A DNA stretch of 64,000 bases from the NCBI RefSeq assembly GCF_006483445.1, contig NZ_PPPT01000164.1, forward strand, positions 1-64,000. Reading direction: 5' to 3'. The notes beneath the pieces were generated by a model that searched no databases, was not told the origin of the DNA, and worked only from the letters and a program-made list of their open reading frames with translations. This stretch comes from Bradyrhizobium guangdongense. GTDB lineage: Bacteria; Pseudomonadota; Alphaproteobacteria; Rhizobiales; Xanthobacteraceae. Position 1 is the stretch's first letter, and each line of letters begins with the position of its first letter. Shown here piece by piece: positions 33,850 to 41,578 of the stretch. The translations under genes were made by a program, and so were the position numbers.

Positions 33850-34014
33850 TTACTCCTCCCGCAGCGGCAGGCGCGCCGCTTCGTCGAAAGCGGCCTTGTT
33901 GCGGGGCCAAAGTGCGTAGGCGATGATCGCGAGGAAGATCGCGACGAAGGCCGGCGTCCAGATGGTCGTCACGAGGTCGGACGCGAGATTGTGGACTGTC
34001 AGGATAGCTTTCAT
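33850..34014 (-). CDS. fixQ: cbb3-type cytochrome oxidase small subunit FixQ/CcoQ
   Basis: A 54-residue single-helix subunit (W-T-P-A-F-V-A-I-F-L-A-I-I-A-Y-A-L-W-P) with the charged tail N-K-A-A-F-D-E-A-A typical of CcoQ. It helps stabilise the complex. ATG 34014 is chosen because it begins the family homology; the open frame to 34050 overlaps the fixO tail. It lies between fixO and fixP in operon order fixNOQP. Confidence 0.93.
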   Translation of the reverse strand: MKAILTVHNLASDLVTTIWTPAFVAIFLAIIAYALWPRNKAAFDEAARLPLREE

Positions 34015-34027
34015 CGGTGATGCCTTC

Positions 34028-34762
34028 TCAGCGAAGATTGGCTTTCTCATTGTAGAGTTTGAAGTCGACGAGCGTACCGAGCATCTGCAAGTAGGCGATC
34101 AGCGCGTCCATCTCGGTCGGAGTGCCCGGCTTGCCGTCGAAATTGCGGACCGATGCCTTGGCATAGCGCTTGGTGAAGGCGTCGGTTCCGGCGTTGTCCG
34201 GATCGGCCTGCGCCTTCATGTCGGCGGCCGCGTTGGCGATCTGATCGTCGGTGTAGGGCGTGCCGACGGTCTTCAACGTCCGCATGTGGTCGGTGATCGC
34301 AGCCGGATCGACTTCGGTTTCCTTGAGGAACGGATAGCCCGGCATCACCGACTGCGGAACGATGGCACGCGGATTGGTCAGGTGGGTGACGTGCCAGTCG
34401 TCGGAGTATTTGGCGCCGACGCGGGCGAGATCCGGCCCCGTCCGCTTCGAACCCCATTGGAACGGATGGTCGAACATGCTCTCGGCCGCCAGCGAGAAGT
34501 GACCGTAACGTTCGACCTCGTCGCGGAGCGGGCGGATCATCTGCGAGTGACAGAGATAGCAGCCCTCGCGGACGTAGATATTGCGGCCCGCGAGCTCGAG
34601 CGGCGTGTACGGCCTGACACCGTCGACGACCTCGATCGTGCTCTTCAGGTAGAACAGCGGCGTGATCTCGACGAGCCCGCCGATCGCGATCACCAGCAGG
34701 ATGCCGACGACCAGAATGATCGAGTTCTTTTCGAAGATTTGGTGACGTGTCCAGAACGACAT
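34028..34762 (-). CDS. fixO: cbb3-type cytochrome oxidase monoheme subunit FixO/CcoO
   Basis: A 244-residue membrane-anchored cytochrome c. One N-terminal helix (I-I-L-V-V-G-I-L-L-V-I-A-I-G-G-L) precedes the heme site C68-Y-L-C-H72 in G-C-Y-L-C-H-S-Q-M. It also has the conserved V-R-P-Y-T-P-L-E-L-A-G-R segment. ATG 34762 (M-S-F-W-T-R-H) is taken as start, 11 nt after fixN. The segment order matches CcoO across the family. Confidence 0.95.
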   Translation of the reverse strand: MSFWTRHQIFEKNSIILVVGILLVIAIGGLVEITPLFYLKSTIEVVDGVRPYTPLELAGRNIYVREGCYLCHSQMIRPLRDEVERYGHFSLAAESMFDHPFQWGSKRTGPDLARVGAKYSDDWHVTHLTNPRAIVPQSVMPGYPFLKETEVDPAAITDHMRTLKTVGTPYTDDQIANAAADMKAQADPDNAGTDAFTKRYAKASVRNFDGKPGTPTEMDALIAYLQMLGTLVDFKLYNEKANLR

Positions 34763-34773
34763 TGTTGAACTCC

Positions 34774-36423
34774 TCATTCCGCCGGCTGAAGAGCGACGGG
34801 CGCCTGGACTTCTGCCTCGCCTGCGCGAACCGTCATCCAGAGATTGTAGGCCATGATCAGCGCGCCGATCAGGAACAGTCCGCCGCCGGCCGCACGGATG
34901 ATGTAGAAGGGATGCATCGCCTCAACGGTCTCGATGAAGGAATATTCGAGGAAGCCGAGCGAGGTGTAGGCACGCCACATCAGGCCCTGCAGGATTCCGG
35001 ACACCCACATCGCGGAGATGTAGAGAACGATGCCGAGAGTGGCGATCCAGAAATGCCAGTTGACGAGCTTGAGGCTGTAGAGACCCTTGCGGTTCCAGGC
35101 CCACGGCACCAGGCAGTACAGCGCGCCGAAGGAGACGAAGCCGACCCAGCCGAGCGCACCGGAGTGCACGTGGCCGATGGTCCAGTCGGTGTAGTGGCTG
35201 AGCGAGTTGACCACCTTGATCGACATCATCGGGCCCTCGAAGGTCGACATGCCGTAGAAGGCGACGGAGACCACGAGCATGCGCAGCACGGGATCGGTAC
35301 GAAGCTTGTCCCAGGCACCCGACAGCGTCATCAGGCCGTTGATCATGCCGCCCCAAGAGGGCATCCACAGCATGATCGAGAAGGTCATGCCCAGCGTCTG
35401 GGTCCAGTCCGGCAGCGCGGTGTAGTGCAGATGGTGCGGACCGGCCCAGATGTAGAGGAAGATCAGCGCCCAGAAGTGGATGATCGAGAGGCGGTAGGAG
35501 TAGATCGGCCGCTCGGCGCGCTTGGGAATGAAGTAGTACATGATGGCGAGGAAGCCGGCGGTCAGGAAGAAGCCGACCGCGTTGTGGCCATACCACCACT
35601 GGAACATCGCATCCTGGATGCCGCCCCAGGCGATGTAGGACTTGGAGCCGAACACCGAGACCGGGAGCGCAGGATTGTTGCCGAGATGCAGCACGGCGAT
35701 CGTCACGATGAAGGCGAGATAGAACCAGTTCGCCACGAAAATATGCGGTTCCTTGCGCTTGATGATCGTCACGAGGAAGACGAGCAGGTAAACGACCCAG
35801 ACGATGGTCAGCCAGAGGTCCGAGTACCATTCAGGCTCGGCGTATTCCTTGCCTTGCGTGACCCCGAGCAAATAGCCGGTGCCGGCGATCAGGATGAAGA
35901 AATTGTAGCCGACCACGACAAACCAGGGTGCGAGATAACCCGCAAGGCGCACGTGGCAGGACTTCTGCACGACATAGAACGAGGTGGCGAGCAGCACGTT
36001 GCCGCCGAAGGCGAAGATCACCGCCGACGTATGCAGCGGCCGCAGACGGCCGAAGCTGATCCAGGGCAAATCGAAGTTCAGCGCCGGCCATGCGAGCTGC
36101 GAGGCGATGATCAGGCCGACCAGGAAGCCGGCGATGCCCCAGAACATCGCCATGAAGGCCGAGAACTTGATCGGTCCCATATTGTAGTTGGGCCGGCCGT
36201 TGATCTCCGCCGGCGGCAGCGCCGCGGGGCGCTCGAAATAGCGATTGAGGATGACGAAGACCGCTGCGAGGCTCGCCGCGGCACTCAGCGAAGCGTGGAA
36301 CGCGAAGGGCGCGTCGAGCGCCTTGGCTGCTGCGATCACGCACAGGAAGGCGGTGACCGCGAACAACGCCGCCAGGCCGCTTTCACCGACGGTCATTGAC
36401 TTGGACATGGAGGGCTGGCTCAT
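34774..36423 (-). CDS. fixN: cbb3-type cytochrome c oxidase catalytic subunit FixN/CcoN
   Basis: The 549-residue heme-copper catalytic subunit with about 12-14 membrane segments. Metal-ligand regions are recognisable, including W-W-Y-G-H-N-A-V-G-F-F and G-P-H-H-L-H-Y-T for CuB, and the H-V-H-S-G-A-L-G-W region for the heme pocket. It reduces oxygen at low concentration for symbiotic or microaerobic growth. The start is ATG 36423 with GAGAGAA upstream. The FixK box at 36480-36493 lies centred about 63 nt upstream. It heads the operon fixNOQP. Confidence 0.97.
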   Translation of the reverse strand: MSQPSMSKSMTVGESGLAALFAVTAFLCVIAAAKALDAPFAFHASLSAAASLAAVFVILNRYFERPAALPPAEINGRPNYNMGPIKFSAFMAMFWGIAGFLVGLIIASQLAWPALNFDLPWISFGRLRPLHTSAVIFAFGGNVLLATSFYVVQKSCHVRLAGYLAPWFVVVGYNFFILIAGTGYLLGVTQGKEYAEPEWYSDLWLTIVWVVYLLVFLVTIIKRKEPHIFVANWFYLAFIVTIAVLHLGNNPALPVSVFGSKSYIAWGGIQDAMFQWWYGHNAVGFFLTAGFLAIMYYFIPKRAERPIYSYRLSIIHFWALIFLYIWAGPHHLHYTALPDWTQTLGMTFSIMLWMPSWGGMINGLMTLSGAWDKLRTDPVLRMLVVSVAFYGMSTFEGPMMSIKVVNSLSHYTDWTIGHVHSGALGWVGFVSFGALYCLVPWAWNRKGLYSLKLVNWHFWIATLGIVLYISAMWVSGILQGLMWRAYTSLGFLEYSFIETVEAMHPFYIIRAAGGGLFLIGALIMAYNLWMTVRAGEAEVQAPVALQPAE

Positions 36424-36479
36424 GCGGATTCTCTCTGAAAGAACACGAGGCCAGAAACCACATTCGACCTCGCATTAAA

Positions 36480-36493
36480 TTGATCAAGATCAA
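36480..36493 (-). promoter_or_regulatory. FixK2/FNR box upstream of fixNOQP
   Basis: TTGATCTTGATCAA on the minus strand is a perfect match to TTGAT-N4-ATCAA with dyad symmetry (centre 36486.5). It lies about 63 nt upstream of the fixN start, the distance expected for a class II activator site at -41.5 with a short leader. fixN is a known direct FixK2 target in B. japonicum. Confidence 0.9.
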
Positions 36494-36611
36494 GACAAGA
36501 AAATTGCTTCAGCACAACGAGCGCAGGCGCAACGCGCGCCAGCGCAAATCTTCCGCGAAACCACGGACCTAGCACCGACTTTCGAAGTCGATACCGACTT
36601 TGGAACTAGAT

Positions 36612-37037
36612 TCAGTCGCGCGCAGTTGCCTTCAGCGCGGTGATGACGTCCTCGCGGGCGATGATGCCAACCAGCCGCTGGGCTCCGTCGAGCACGATAA
36701 TGCTCCTGATCCGGTGCTCCACCATGAGCTGGAGCACGCGGGTCAAGCGCGTGTCCGGATGCACATAAATGAACTCGGGCGTCATCACGTCGCCGACCTT
36801 GCGGTTCATCAGGTCGAGATAGCGCGGCACCATCTGGCTCGGCGTAAAGGCAAAACACTTCAGGATGTCGAACTTGGTGACGATCCCGACCACCTGCCCG
36901 TCGTCCTCGACCGGATAGCTGTTGAAATCGTCACGCTCGAACATCTCGCTGAGCTCGAGCATGTTGAGGTCGCGTGCCACGGTCTTGACGTTGCGCGTCA
37001 TGTGGCCGTCGGTGGTCTGCTCAAGAAATCTGTACAC
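36612..37037 (-). CDS. Tandem CBS-domain protein
   Basis: A 141-residue protein made of two CBS domains, the second with R-S-I-I-V-L-D-G-A-Q-R-L-V-G-I-I-A-R-E-D-V. CBS pairs usually bind adenine nucleotides and sense energy charge; no enzyme domain is attached. The start is GTG 37037, with GAGGATG upstream; no in-frame ATG is better. It follows the universal stress gene by 37 nt and precedes the fixN promoter by about 120 nt, so it is likely co-transcribed with usp under the FixK-like box at 37969. Confidence 0.87.
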   Translation of the reverse strand: MYRFLEQTTDGHMTRNVKTVARDLNMLELSEMFERDDFNSYPVEDDGQVVGIVTKFDILKCFAFTPSQMVPRYLDLMNRKVGDVMTPEFIYVHPDTRLTRVLQLMVEHRIRSIIVLDGAQRLVGIIAREDVITALKATARD

Positions 37038-37074
37038 GGCGCATCCTCATTGACGTTCGTCTTGCTGCTTCGCG

Positions 37075-37908
37075 CTAGTGCGACAGCAGCACGCAGCGAG
37101 CGGACTGGTTGATCAGGTATTGCGTGAAGCCGCCGAGGATCATCTCGCGGAAGCGCGAATGCCCGTAGGCCCCGGCGACGACGAGGCCCGCGCCGACGTC
37201 GCCGGCAACCTTCCCGAGCTGATCGGCGGCCGTCGCCCCCTGAGCTGCTTCCAACACCCGCGCCGTCGCGGTCACCCGCTGACGCGCGAGCCAGCCGACG
37301 ACATCGCTCAAGCCGGCCGTCACCGCCTCACGGTCGTCATCACGTTCGACGATCTCGACCACCGTCACCTCCTTGGCCTTGCGCAACAGCGGCAGCGCAT
37401 CGCTCACCGCCCGCCTTGCTTCCGGCGTGTCCTTCCACGCCACCAGCACGCTGCGCAGATCGAGCCAGTTGACGCCGTCGGGCACGACCAGAACGGGCCG
37501 GCCGGCCTGCATCACCAGATCCTTCGGACTTGCAAGCGCGAATACATCGGAAAAGGCCGGGCTGCGTCCGCCGCTGACAATGATGTCGGCGCAGCGAGCC
37601 TGCTGAAGGATATGGCGCACCGGAAAGTCGACCGCACCGCGCCACTCCACATGGCCGCCGCGATTCCGCGTCGCACCGCGGAATTGCGTCTCCAGATCCG
37701 CAAGGCGCTGCTTGACCGAGGCCTCGCCCTCGTCGATCACCCTCTGGGCCGCGGCGCCGTCGGCGAAATACAGCGGCGGGGCGTATTGTGCGGCCGCAAC
37801 CCCGATGACGGCGGCCTCGAACCGCTCGGCGAGCTCGCCCGCGACCTGAAGGCGCGCCTCGTTGGCCTGGTTAACGGCCAAGCTGACCATCACGGTCGCG
37901 TAACTCAT
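37075..37908 (-). CDS. Universal stress protein, tandem Usp domains
   Basis: A 277-residue protein with two Usp modules, about 1-140 and 150-277. The second has the ATP-binding-type motif G-A-Y-G-H-S-R-F-R-E-M-I-L-G-G. Tandem Usp proteins are often induced under low oxygen. It lies between fixL (divergent) and the CBS gene. A candidate FixK box (37969-37982) is centred about 67 nt upstream and is followed by a TACAGT -10-like hexamer about 28 nt from its centre, consistent with FixK2 control. Confidence 0.88.
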   Translation of the reverse strand: MSYATVMVSLAVNQANEARLQVAGELAERFEAAVIGVAAAQYAPPLYFADGAAAQRVIDEGEASVKQRLADLETQFRGATRNRGGHVEWRGAVDFPVRHILQQARCADIIVSGGRSPAFSDVFALASPKDLVMQAGRPVLVVPDGVNWLDLRSVLVAWKDTPEARRAVSDALPLLRKAKEVTVVEIVERDDDREAVTAGLSDVVGWLARQRVTATARVLEAAQGATAADQLGKVAGDVGAGLVVAGAYGHSRFREMILGGFTQYLINQSARCVLLSH

Positions 37909-37968
37909 CTCGTTTCTCCGCTGCAGTCGAATTGTTATGAAACTGTAGGCGGCTCGACGCGCGGCGGG

Positions 37969-37982
37969 ATGAGATAGATCAA
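37969..37982 (-). promoter_or_regulatory. Candidate FixK2 box upstream of the usp-CBS pair
   Basis: The minus strand reads TTGATCTATCTCAT: TTGA-N6-TCAT, 7 of 8 matches to the core TTGA-N6-TCAA. It is centred about 67 nt upstream of the usp start, near the spacing seen for fixN (63) and fixG (57), and TACAGT follows at the right distance for a -10. It is weaker than the fixN box, since the second half lacks the final A. Confidence 0.55.
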
Positions 37983-38113
37983 ATCTGCGCGCGGGTCGTA
38001 CCCCGGGAATTCGGCAATGGAATCAGATATCGGAACTTGCCTCCGCCGCTCCCATGCGCGAAAATCAGGGCGACCGAATTGGCCCCGCACCTGCAAGAGA
38101 AGGATGAAACAGC

Positions 38114-39622
38114 TTGAGCCCGACCCGCGTCACGCATCCCGCAGATGACGGCCGGGGCGAACATTTTCGGATCCGAATCGAAGGGTTCGGCGTCGGCACC
38201 TGGGATCTCGATCTTGGGTCTCGCGATTTGGAATGGTCGGAGGCGGCAAAGGTCCTGTTCGGCGTCTTCGGCGACCAGCCGATCAGCTACGACTTCTTCC
38301 TCGACCGCCTGGATCCGAAGGATCGCGCGCGGGTCGAGGAAGCGATCCGGCATGTCACCGAGCATGGCGGCGGCTTCGACATCTCCTTCCGCGTGCCCGG
38401 CCCCGGGCAATGGATTCGGGCGCGTGCGGGCGTGATTCGCGACGATGCCGGCGTCGCGCGCCATCTCAGCGGTATCTTTCTCGACATCGGCAAGGAGAAG
38501 CAGGTCGAGGAGGCTCTGCGGACGCGCGAGAGCCATCTGCGCTCGATCCTGCACACCATTCCGGACGCCATGATCGTGATCGACGGCCACGGCATCATCC
38601 AGCTCTTCAGCACGGCCGCGGAGCGGCTGTTCGGCTATCCCGAGCACGAGGCGATCGGCCAGAACGTCAGCATCCTGATGCCGGAGCCCGACAAGTCGCG
38701 GCACGACGGCTATATCGCGCGCTACCGGACGACGCGGGATCCGCACATCATCGGCATCGGCCGCATCGTCACCGGCAAGCGCCACGACGGCACGACGTTC
38801 CCCATGCACCTCTCGATCGGCGAGATGCAGTCCGGCGGCGAGCCTTATTTCACGGGCTTCGTGCGCGACCTCACCGAGCACCAGCAGACCCAGGCGCGAC
38901 TGCAGGAATTGCAGTCCGAGCTCGTGCACGTCTCGCGTCTGAGCGCGATGGGTGAAATGGCGTCCGCGCTGGCGCATGAGCTGAACCAGCCGCTGGCTGC
39001 GATCAGCAACTACATGAAGGGCTCGCGGCGGCTGCTAGCCGGAAGCGCGGACCCGAACATCGCCAAGATCGAGAGCGCGATGGATCGCGCCGCCGAGCAG
39101 GCGGTGCGCGCCGGCCAGATCATCCGGCGGCTGCGCGACTTCGTGGCGCGCGGCGAATCCGAGAAGCGGGTCGAGAGCCTGTCCAAGATGATCGAGGAAG
39201 CCGGCGCGCTCGGCCTTGCCGGGGCGCGCGAGCAGAACGTCCAGCTCCGCTTCAATCTCAACCCGGAGGCCGATCTGGTGCTGGCCGACCGGGTCCAGAT
39301 TCAGCAGGTGCTGGTCAACCTGTTCCGCAACGCGCTCGAGGCCATGGCGCAGTCGCCGCGGCGCGAGCTCGTCGTCGTCAATGCCAGGGCTCCTGACGAC
39401 ATGATCGAGGTCGAGGTCTCCGACACGGGGTCGGGCTTCCAGGACGACGTGATCCCTAACCTGTTCCAGACCTTCTTCACCACCAAGGAGACCGGCATGG
39501 GCGTGGGATTGTCGATCAGCCGCTCGATCATCGAGGCTCACGGCGGCCGCATGTGGGCCGAGAGCAACGCATCCAGCGGCGCAACATTCCGCTTTACCCT
39601 GCCAGCAGCCGACGAGACCTGA
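38114..39622 (+). CDS. fixL: Oxygen-sensing histidine kinase FixL
   Basis: A 502-residue sensor kinase with no membrane helix. PAS domain 1 is about 20-130, a heme PAS about 137-255, HisKA with H288 in A-L-A-H-E-L-N-Q-P, and HATPase with the G1/G2 boxes (D-T-G-S-G-F, G-M-G-V-G-L-S). Heme-pocket residues known from B. japonicum FixL (H200, R206, H214, R220) align with H197, R203, H211 and R217, so O2 sensing should be intact. The start is TTG 38114 with AAGGA upstream. It autophosphorylates at low O2 and phosphorylates FixJ; fixJ begins 4 nt downstream. Confidence 0.97.
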   Translation: MSPTRVTHPADDGRGEHFRIRIEGFGVGTWDLDLGSRDLEWSEAAKVLFGVFGDQPISYDFFLDRLDPKDRARVEEAIRHVTEHGGGFDISFRVPGPGQWIRARAGVIRDDAGVARHLSGIFLDIGKEKQVEEALRTRESHLRSILHTIPDAMIVIDGHGIIQLFSTAAERLFGYPEHEAIGQNVSILMPEPDKSRHDGYIARYRTTRDPHIIGIGRIVTGKRHDGTTFPMHLSIGEMQSGGEPYFTGFVRDLTEHQQTQARLQELQSELVHVSRLSAMGEMASALAHELNQPLAAISNYMKGSRRLLAGSADPNIAKIESAMDRAAEQAVRAGQIIRRLRDFVARGESEKRVESLSKMIEEAGALGLAGAREQNVQLRFNLNPEADLVLADRVQIQQVLVNLFRNALEAMAQSPRRELVVVNARAPDDMIEVEVSDTGSGFQDDVIPNLFQTFFTTKETGMGVGLSISRSIIEAHGGRMWAESNASSGATFRFTLPAADET

Positions 39623-39626
39623 AGCG

Positions 39627-40244
39627 ATGACGATCAAAGGACATATCTACGTTATCGACGACGACGAGGCGATGCGGGACTCGCTGCATTTCCTGCTGGA
39701 TTCGTCCGGCTACAGCGTGCGGCTGTTCGAGTCGGCGCAAGCCTTTCTCGATACCCTGCCCGACCTCGTGTTCGGCTGCGTCGTCTCGGACGTGCGCATG
39801 CCCGGGATCGACGGCATCGAGCTGCTCAAGCGCGTCAAGGCGCAGGCGAGCCCCTTCCCGATCCTGATCATGACCGGCCATGGCGACGTGCCGCTCGCGG
39901 TCGAGGCGATGAAGCTCGGCGCGGTCGACTTCCTCGAAAAGCCGTTCGAGGACGACCGGCTGATCGCGATGATCGACGTCGCGATCCGCCAGGCCGAACC
40001 GGTCGCCAAGAACGAGGCGATCGCGCAGGACATCGCGGCCCGCGTCGCCTCCTTGAGCCCGCGGGAGCGCCAGGTGATGGAGGGGCTGATCGCCGGCCTC
40101 TCCAACAAGCTGATCGCCCGCGAATACGACATCAGCCCGCGCACCATCGAGGTCTACCGGGCCAATGTCATGACCAAGATGCAAGCCAACAGCCTGTCGG
40201 AGCTGGTCCGGCTGGCGATGCGGGCCGGCATGCTCAAGGATTGA
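39627..40244 (+). CDS. fixJ: Response regulator FixJ
   Basis: A 205-residue regulator. The receiver domain has the acidic D11-D12-D13 cluster, the phosphoacceptor D55 in V-V-S-D-V-R-M-P-G and K in E-K-P-F. The C-terminal LuxR-type HTH contains S-P-R-E-R-Q-V-M-E-G-L and S-P-R-T-I-E-V-Y-R-A-N-V-M-T-K-M. It activates fixK2 when phosphorylated by FixL. It lies 4 nt after fixL, in one operon. Confidence 0.97.
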   Translation: MTIKGHIYVIDDDEAMRDSLHFLLDSSGYSVRLFESAQAFLDTLPDLVFGCVVSDVRMPGIDGIELLKRVKAQASPFPILIMTGHGDVPLAVEAMKLGAVDFLEKPFEDDRLIAMIDVAIRQAEPVAKNEAIAQDIAARVASLSPRERQVMEGLIAGLSNKLIAREYDISPRTIEVYRANVMTKMQANSLSELVRLAMRAGMLKD

Positions 40245-40288
40245 GGCAGGTCAAAGGGCTGGCCGTCGCCGCGTGCTACTAATGCTGC

Positions 40289-40708
40289 ATGACCGCGATG
40301 AGCGCGCAACATGAGCGGCGGCCGATGGCATCTACCGCAAAACCTGTCGTCTATGTCGTCGATGACGATGCGGCCGTGCTGGGGTCCCTGCGATTCCTGC
40401 TGGAAACCGACGGCTTTGCCGTGCGCACCTTCAAGAACGGCACGGCCCTGCTCAACGCCGCCGGAAGTCGTGGCGCAGACTGCTATGTGATCGACTACAA
40501 GATGCCCGACATCAATGGCATCGACCTCGTCACGCGCCTCCGGAAATCAAATGTCGACGCCCCCGTGATCCTGATCACCGGCTATCCCGACGAGAACATC
40601 TCGACCCGCGCCGCCGCTGCCGGGGTAAGAGACGTGATTTTGAAGCCGCTTCTGGACGAAAACCTGATCAAGCAGATCCGCCACGCGATCCGGGATCGGC
40701 GGTCCTGA
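40289..40708 (+). CDS. Stand-alone receiver-domain response regulator between fixJ and fixK2
   Basis: A protein of up to 139 residues with one receiver domain: V-V-D-D-D-A-A-V-L at the start, the phosphoacceptor Asp in Y-V-I-D-Y-K-M-P-D and K-P in L-K-P-L, but no output domain. B. japonicum has a comparable single-domain receiver gene at this position; its role is not settled to my knowledge. It could compete with FixJ for FixL phosphate or feed another kinase. Starts at 40289, 40298 and 40325 (M-A-S-T-A-K, closest to the domain) are all possible; no ribosome site clearly decides. It is 44 nt after fixJ and 98 nt before fixK2. Confidence 0.85.
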   Translation: MTAMSAQHERRPMASTAKPVVYVVDDDAAVLGSLRFLLETDGFAVRTFKNGTALLNAAGSRGADCYVIDYKMPDINGIDLVTRLRKSNVDAPVILITGYPDENISTRAAAAGVRDVILKPLLDENLIKQIRHAIRDRRS

Positions 40709-40710
40709 CG

Positions 40711-40732
40711 ACCTACGGGAATCTACGTAGGT
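40711..40732 (+). promoter_or_regulatory. Inverted repeat upstream of fixK2, candidate FixJ-binding site
   Basis: ACCTACG (40711-40717) and CGTAGGT (40726-40732) form a perfect 7-bp inverted pair around GGAATCTA, centred about 85 nt before the fixK2 start. B. japonicum fixK2 is activated by FixJ, and FixJ sites contain TACGTAG-like sequence, as does this element (TACGTAGG at 40724-40731). It has no T-run, so it is less likely to be a terminator of the receiver gene. Placement and dyad make an operator likely. Confidence 0.5.
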
Positions 40733-40806
40733 AGACCTCCTTAAGATATCGCTCGAAATTTTCAGCCCGCAGAATCCCCGGTACCCATGTGCCATCACAA
40801 ACGGAG

Positions 40807-41508
40807 ATGGCTCACATGCTCACCCAGACGCTCAACACCAAGATCACCGGCAGCAAGATTGCTCCCGCCGTCATCTATCCCGTCTCCGACCAGTTTGGCG
40901 CAGTCACTGGCCATGTCGGCTTGGTCGCCACCGAGTTTTCCTTTGGCAAGGACGAGGAGATTTACGGCGAGGACGAACCCGCCGAGTACGTCTACCAGGT
41001 CGTCTCCGGCGCGGTGCGCAGCTACAAGCTCCTCTCCGACGGCCGCCGCCAGATCGGCGCCTTCCATCTTCCCGGCGACGTGTTCGGCCTCGAATCCGGC
41101 GCTACTCATCGCCTCGCCGCCGAAGCCATCATCGACACCACCGTGCGTCTGGTGAAGCGCTCGAGCCTCGAAAAAGCCGCCGGCACCGACGTCCTGGTCG
41201 CCCGCAAGCTCTGGGCCATGACCGCCGGCGAGCTGCGTCATGCCGAAGATCACATGCTGCTGCTGGGCCGCAAGACCGCTATGGAGCGCGTTGCCACCTT
41301 CCTGCTGGAAATGGACCGCCGCCTCGCCGTTGCCGGCATGATGGCGCTGCCGATGTGCCGCCGCGATATCGGCGACTATCTCGGCCTGACGCTCGAAACC
41401 GTGTCGCGCGCGCTGTCGCAACTCCACACCCAGGGCATCCTCGGCTTCTCCGGTGCCCGCCAGATCGTGCTGCGCAACCGCCAGCGCCTCCACAATCTCG
41501 ACGCCTGA
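40807..41508 (+). CDS. fixK2: CRP/FNR-family regulator FixK2
   Basis: A 233-residue CRP/FNR-type activator without the FNR iron-sulfur cysteines. The cyclic-nucleotide-like sensor fold is followed by a winged HTH with D-Y-L-G-L-T-L-E-T-V-S-R-A-L-S, the E and R residues that read TTGA half-sites. Cys184 in L-P-M-C-R-R-D matches the redox-sensitive Cys183 of B. japonicum FixK2. Start uncertain: ATG 40807 touches the GGAG site, whereas ATG 40816 has it 9 nt upstream and gives 230 residues with Cys181. A strong terminator follows at 41545. It should activate fixNOQP and fixGHIS. Confidence 0.96.
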   Translation: MAHMLTQTLNTKITGSKIAPAVIYPVSDQFGAVTGHVGLVATEFSFGKDEEIYGEDEPAEYVYQVVSGAVRSYKLLSDGRRQIGAFHLPGDVFGLESGATHRLAAEAIIDTTVRLVKRSSLEKAAGTDVLVARKLWAMTAGELRHAEDHMLLLGRKTAMERVATFLLEMDRRLAVAGMMALPMCRRDIGDYLGLTLETVSRALSQLHTQGILGFSGARQIVLRNRQRLHNLDA

Positions 41509-41544
41509 GTTCCTAACTCCCCTGCCATCCATCTTCCTCGCCTG

Positions 41545-41578
41545 GCCGGCCGAACCTGTTTCGGCCGGCATTTTCTTT
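41545..41578 (+). terminator. Rho-independent terminator after fixK2
   Basis: A perfect 10-bp stem, GCCGGCCGAA (41545-41554) with TTCGGCCGGC (41560-41569), encloses a 5-nt loop and is followed by ATTTTCTTT. It starts 36 nt after the fixK2 stop and overlaps the end of the convergent MFS gene, so it may terminate both transcripts. Confidence 0.85.

Noticed and set aside
34747..36399. 550-codon plus-strand frame opposite fixN
   Set aside because: Antisense shadow of the certain fixN gene, with His/Glu/Asp/Arg-rich low-complexity translation.
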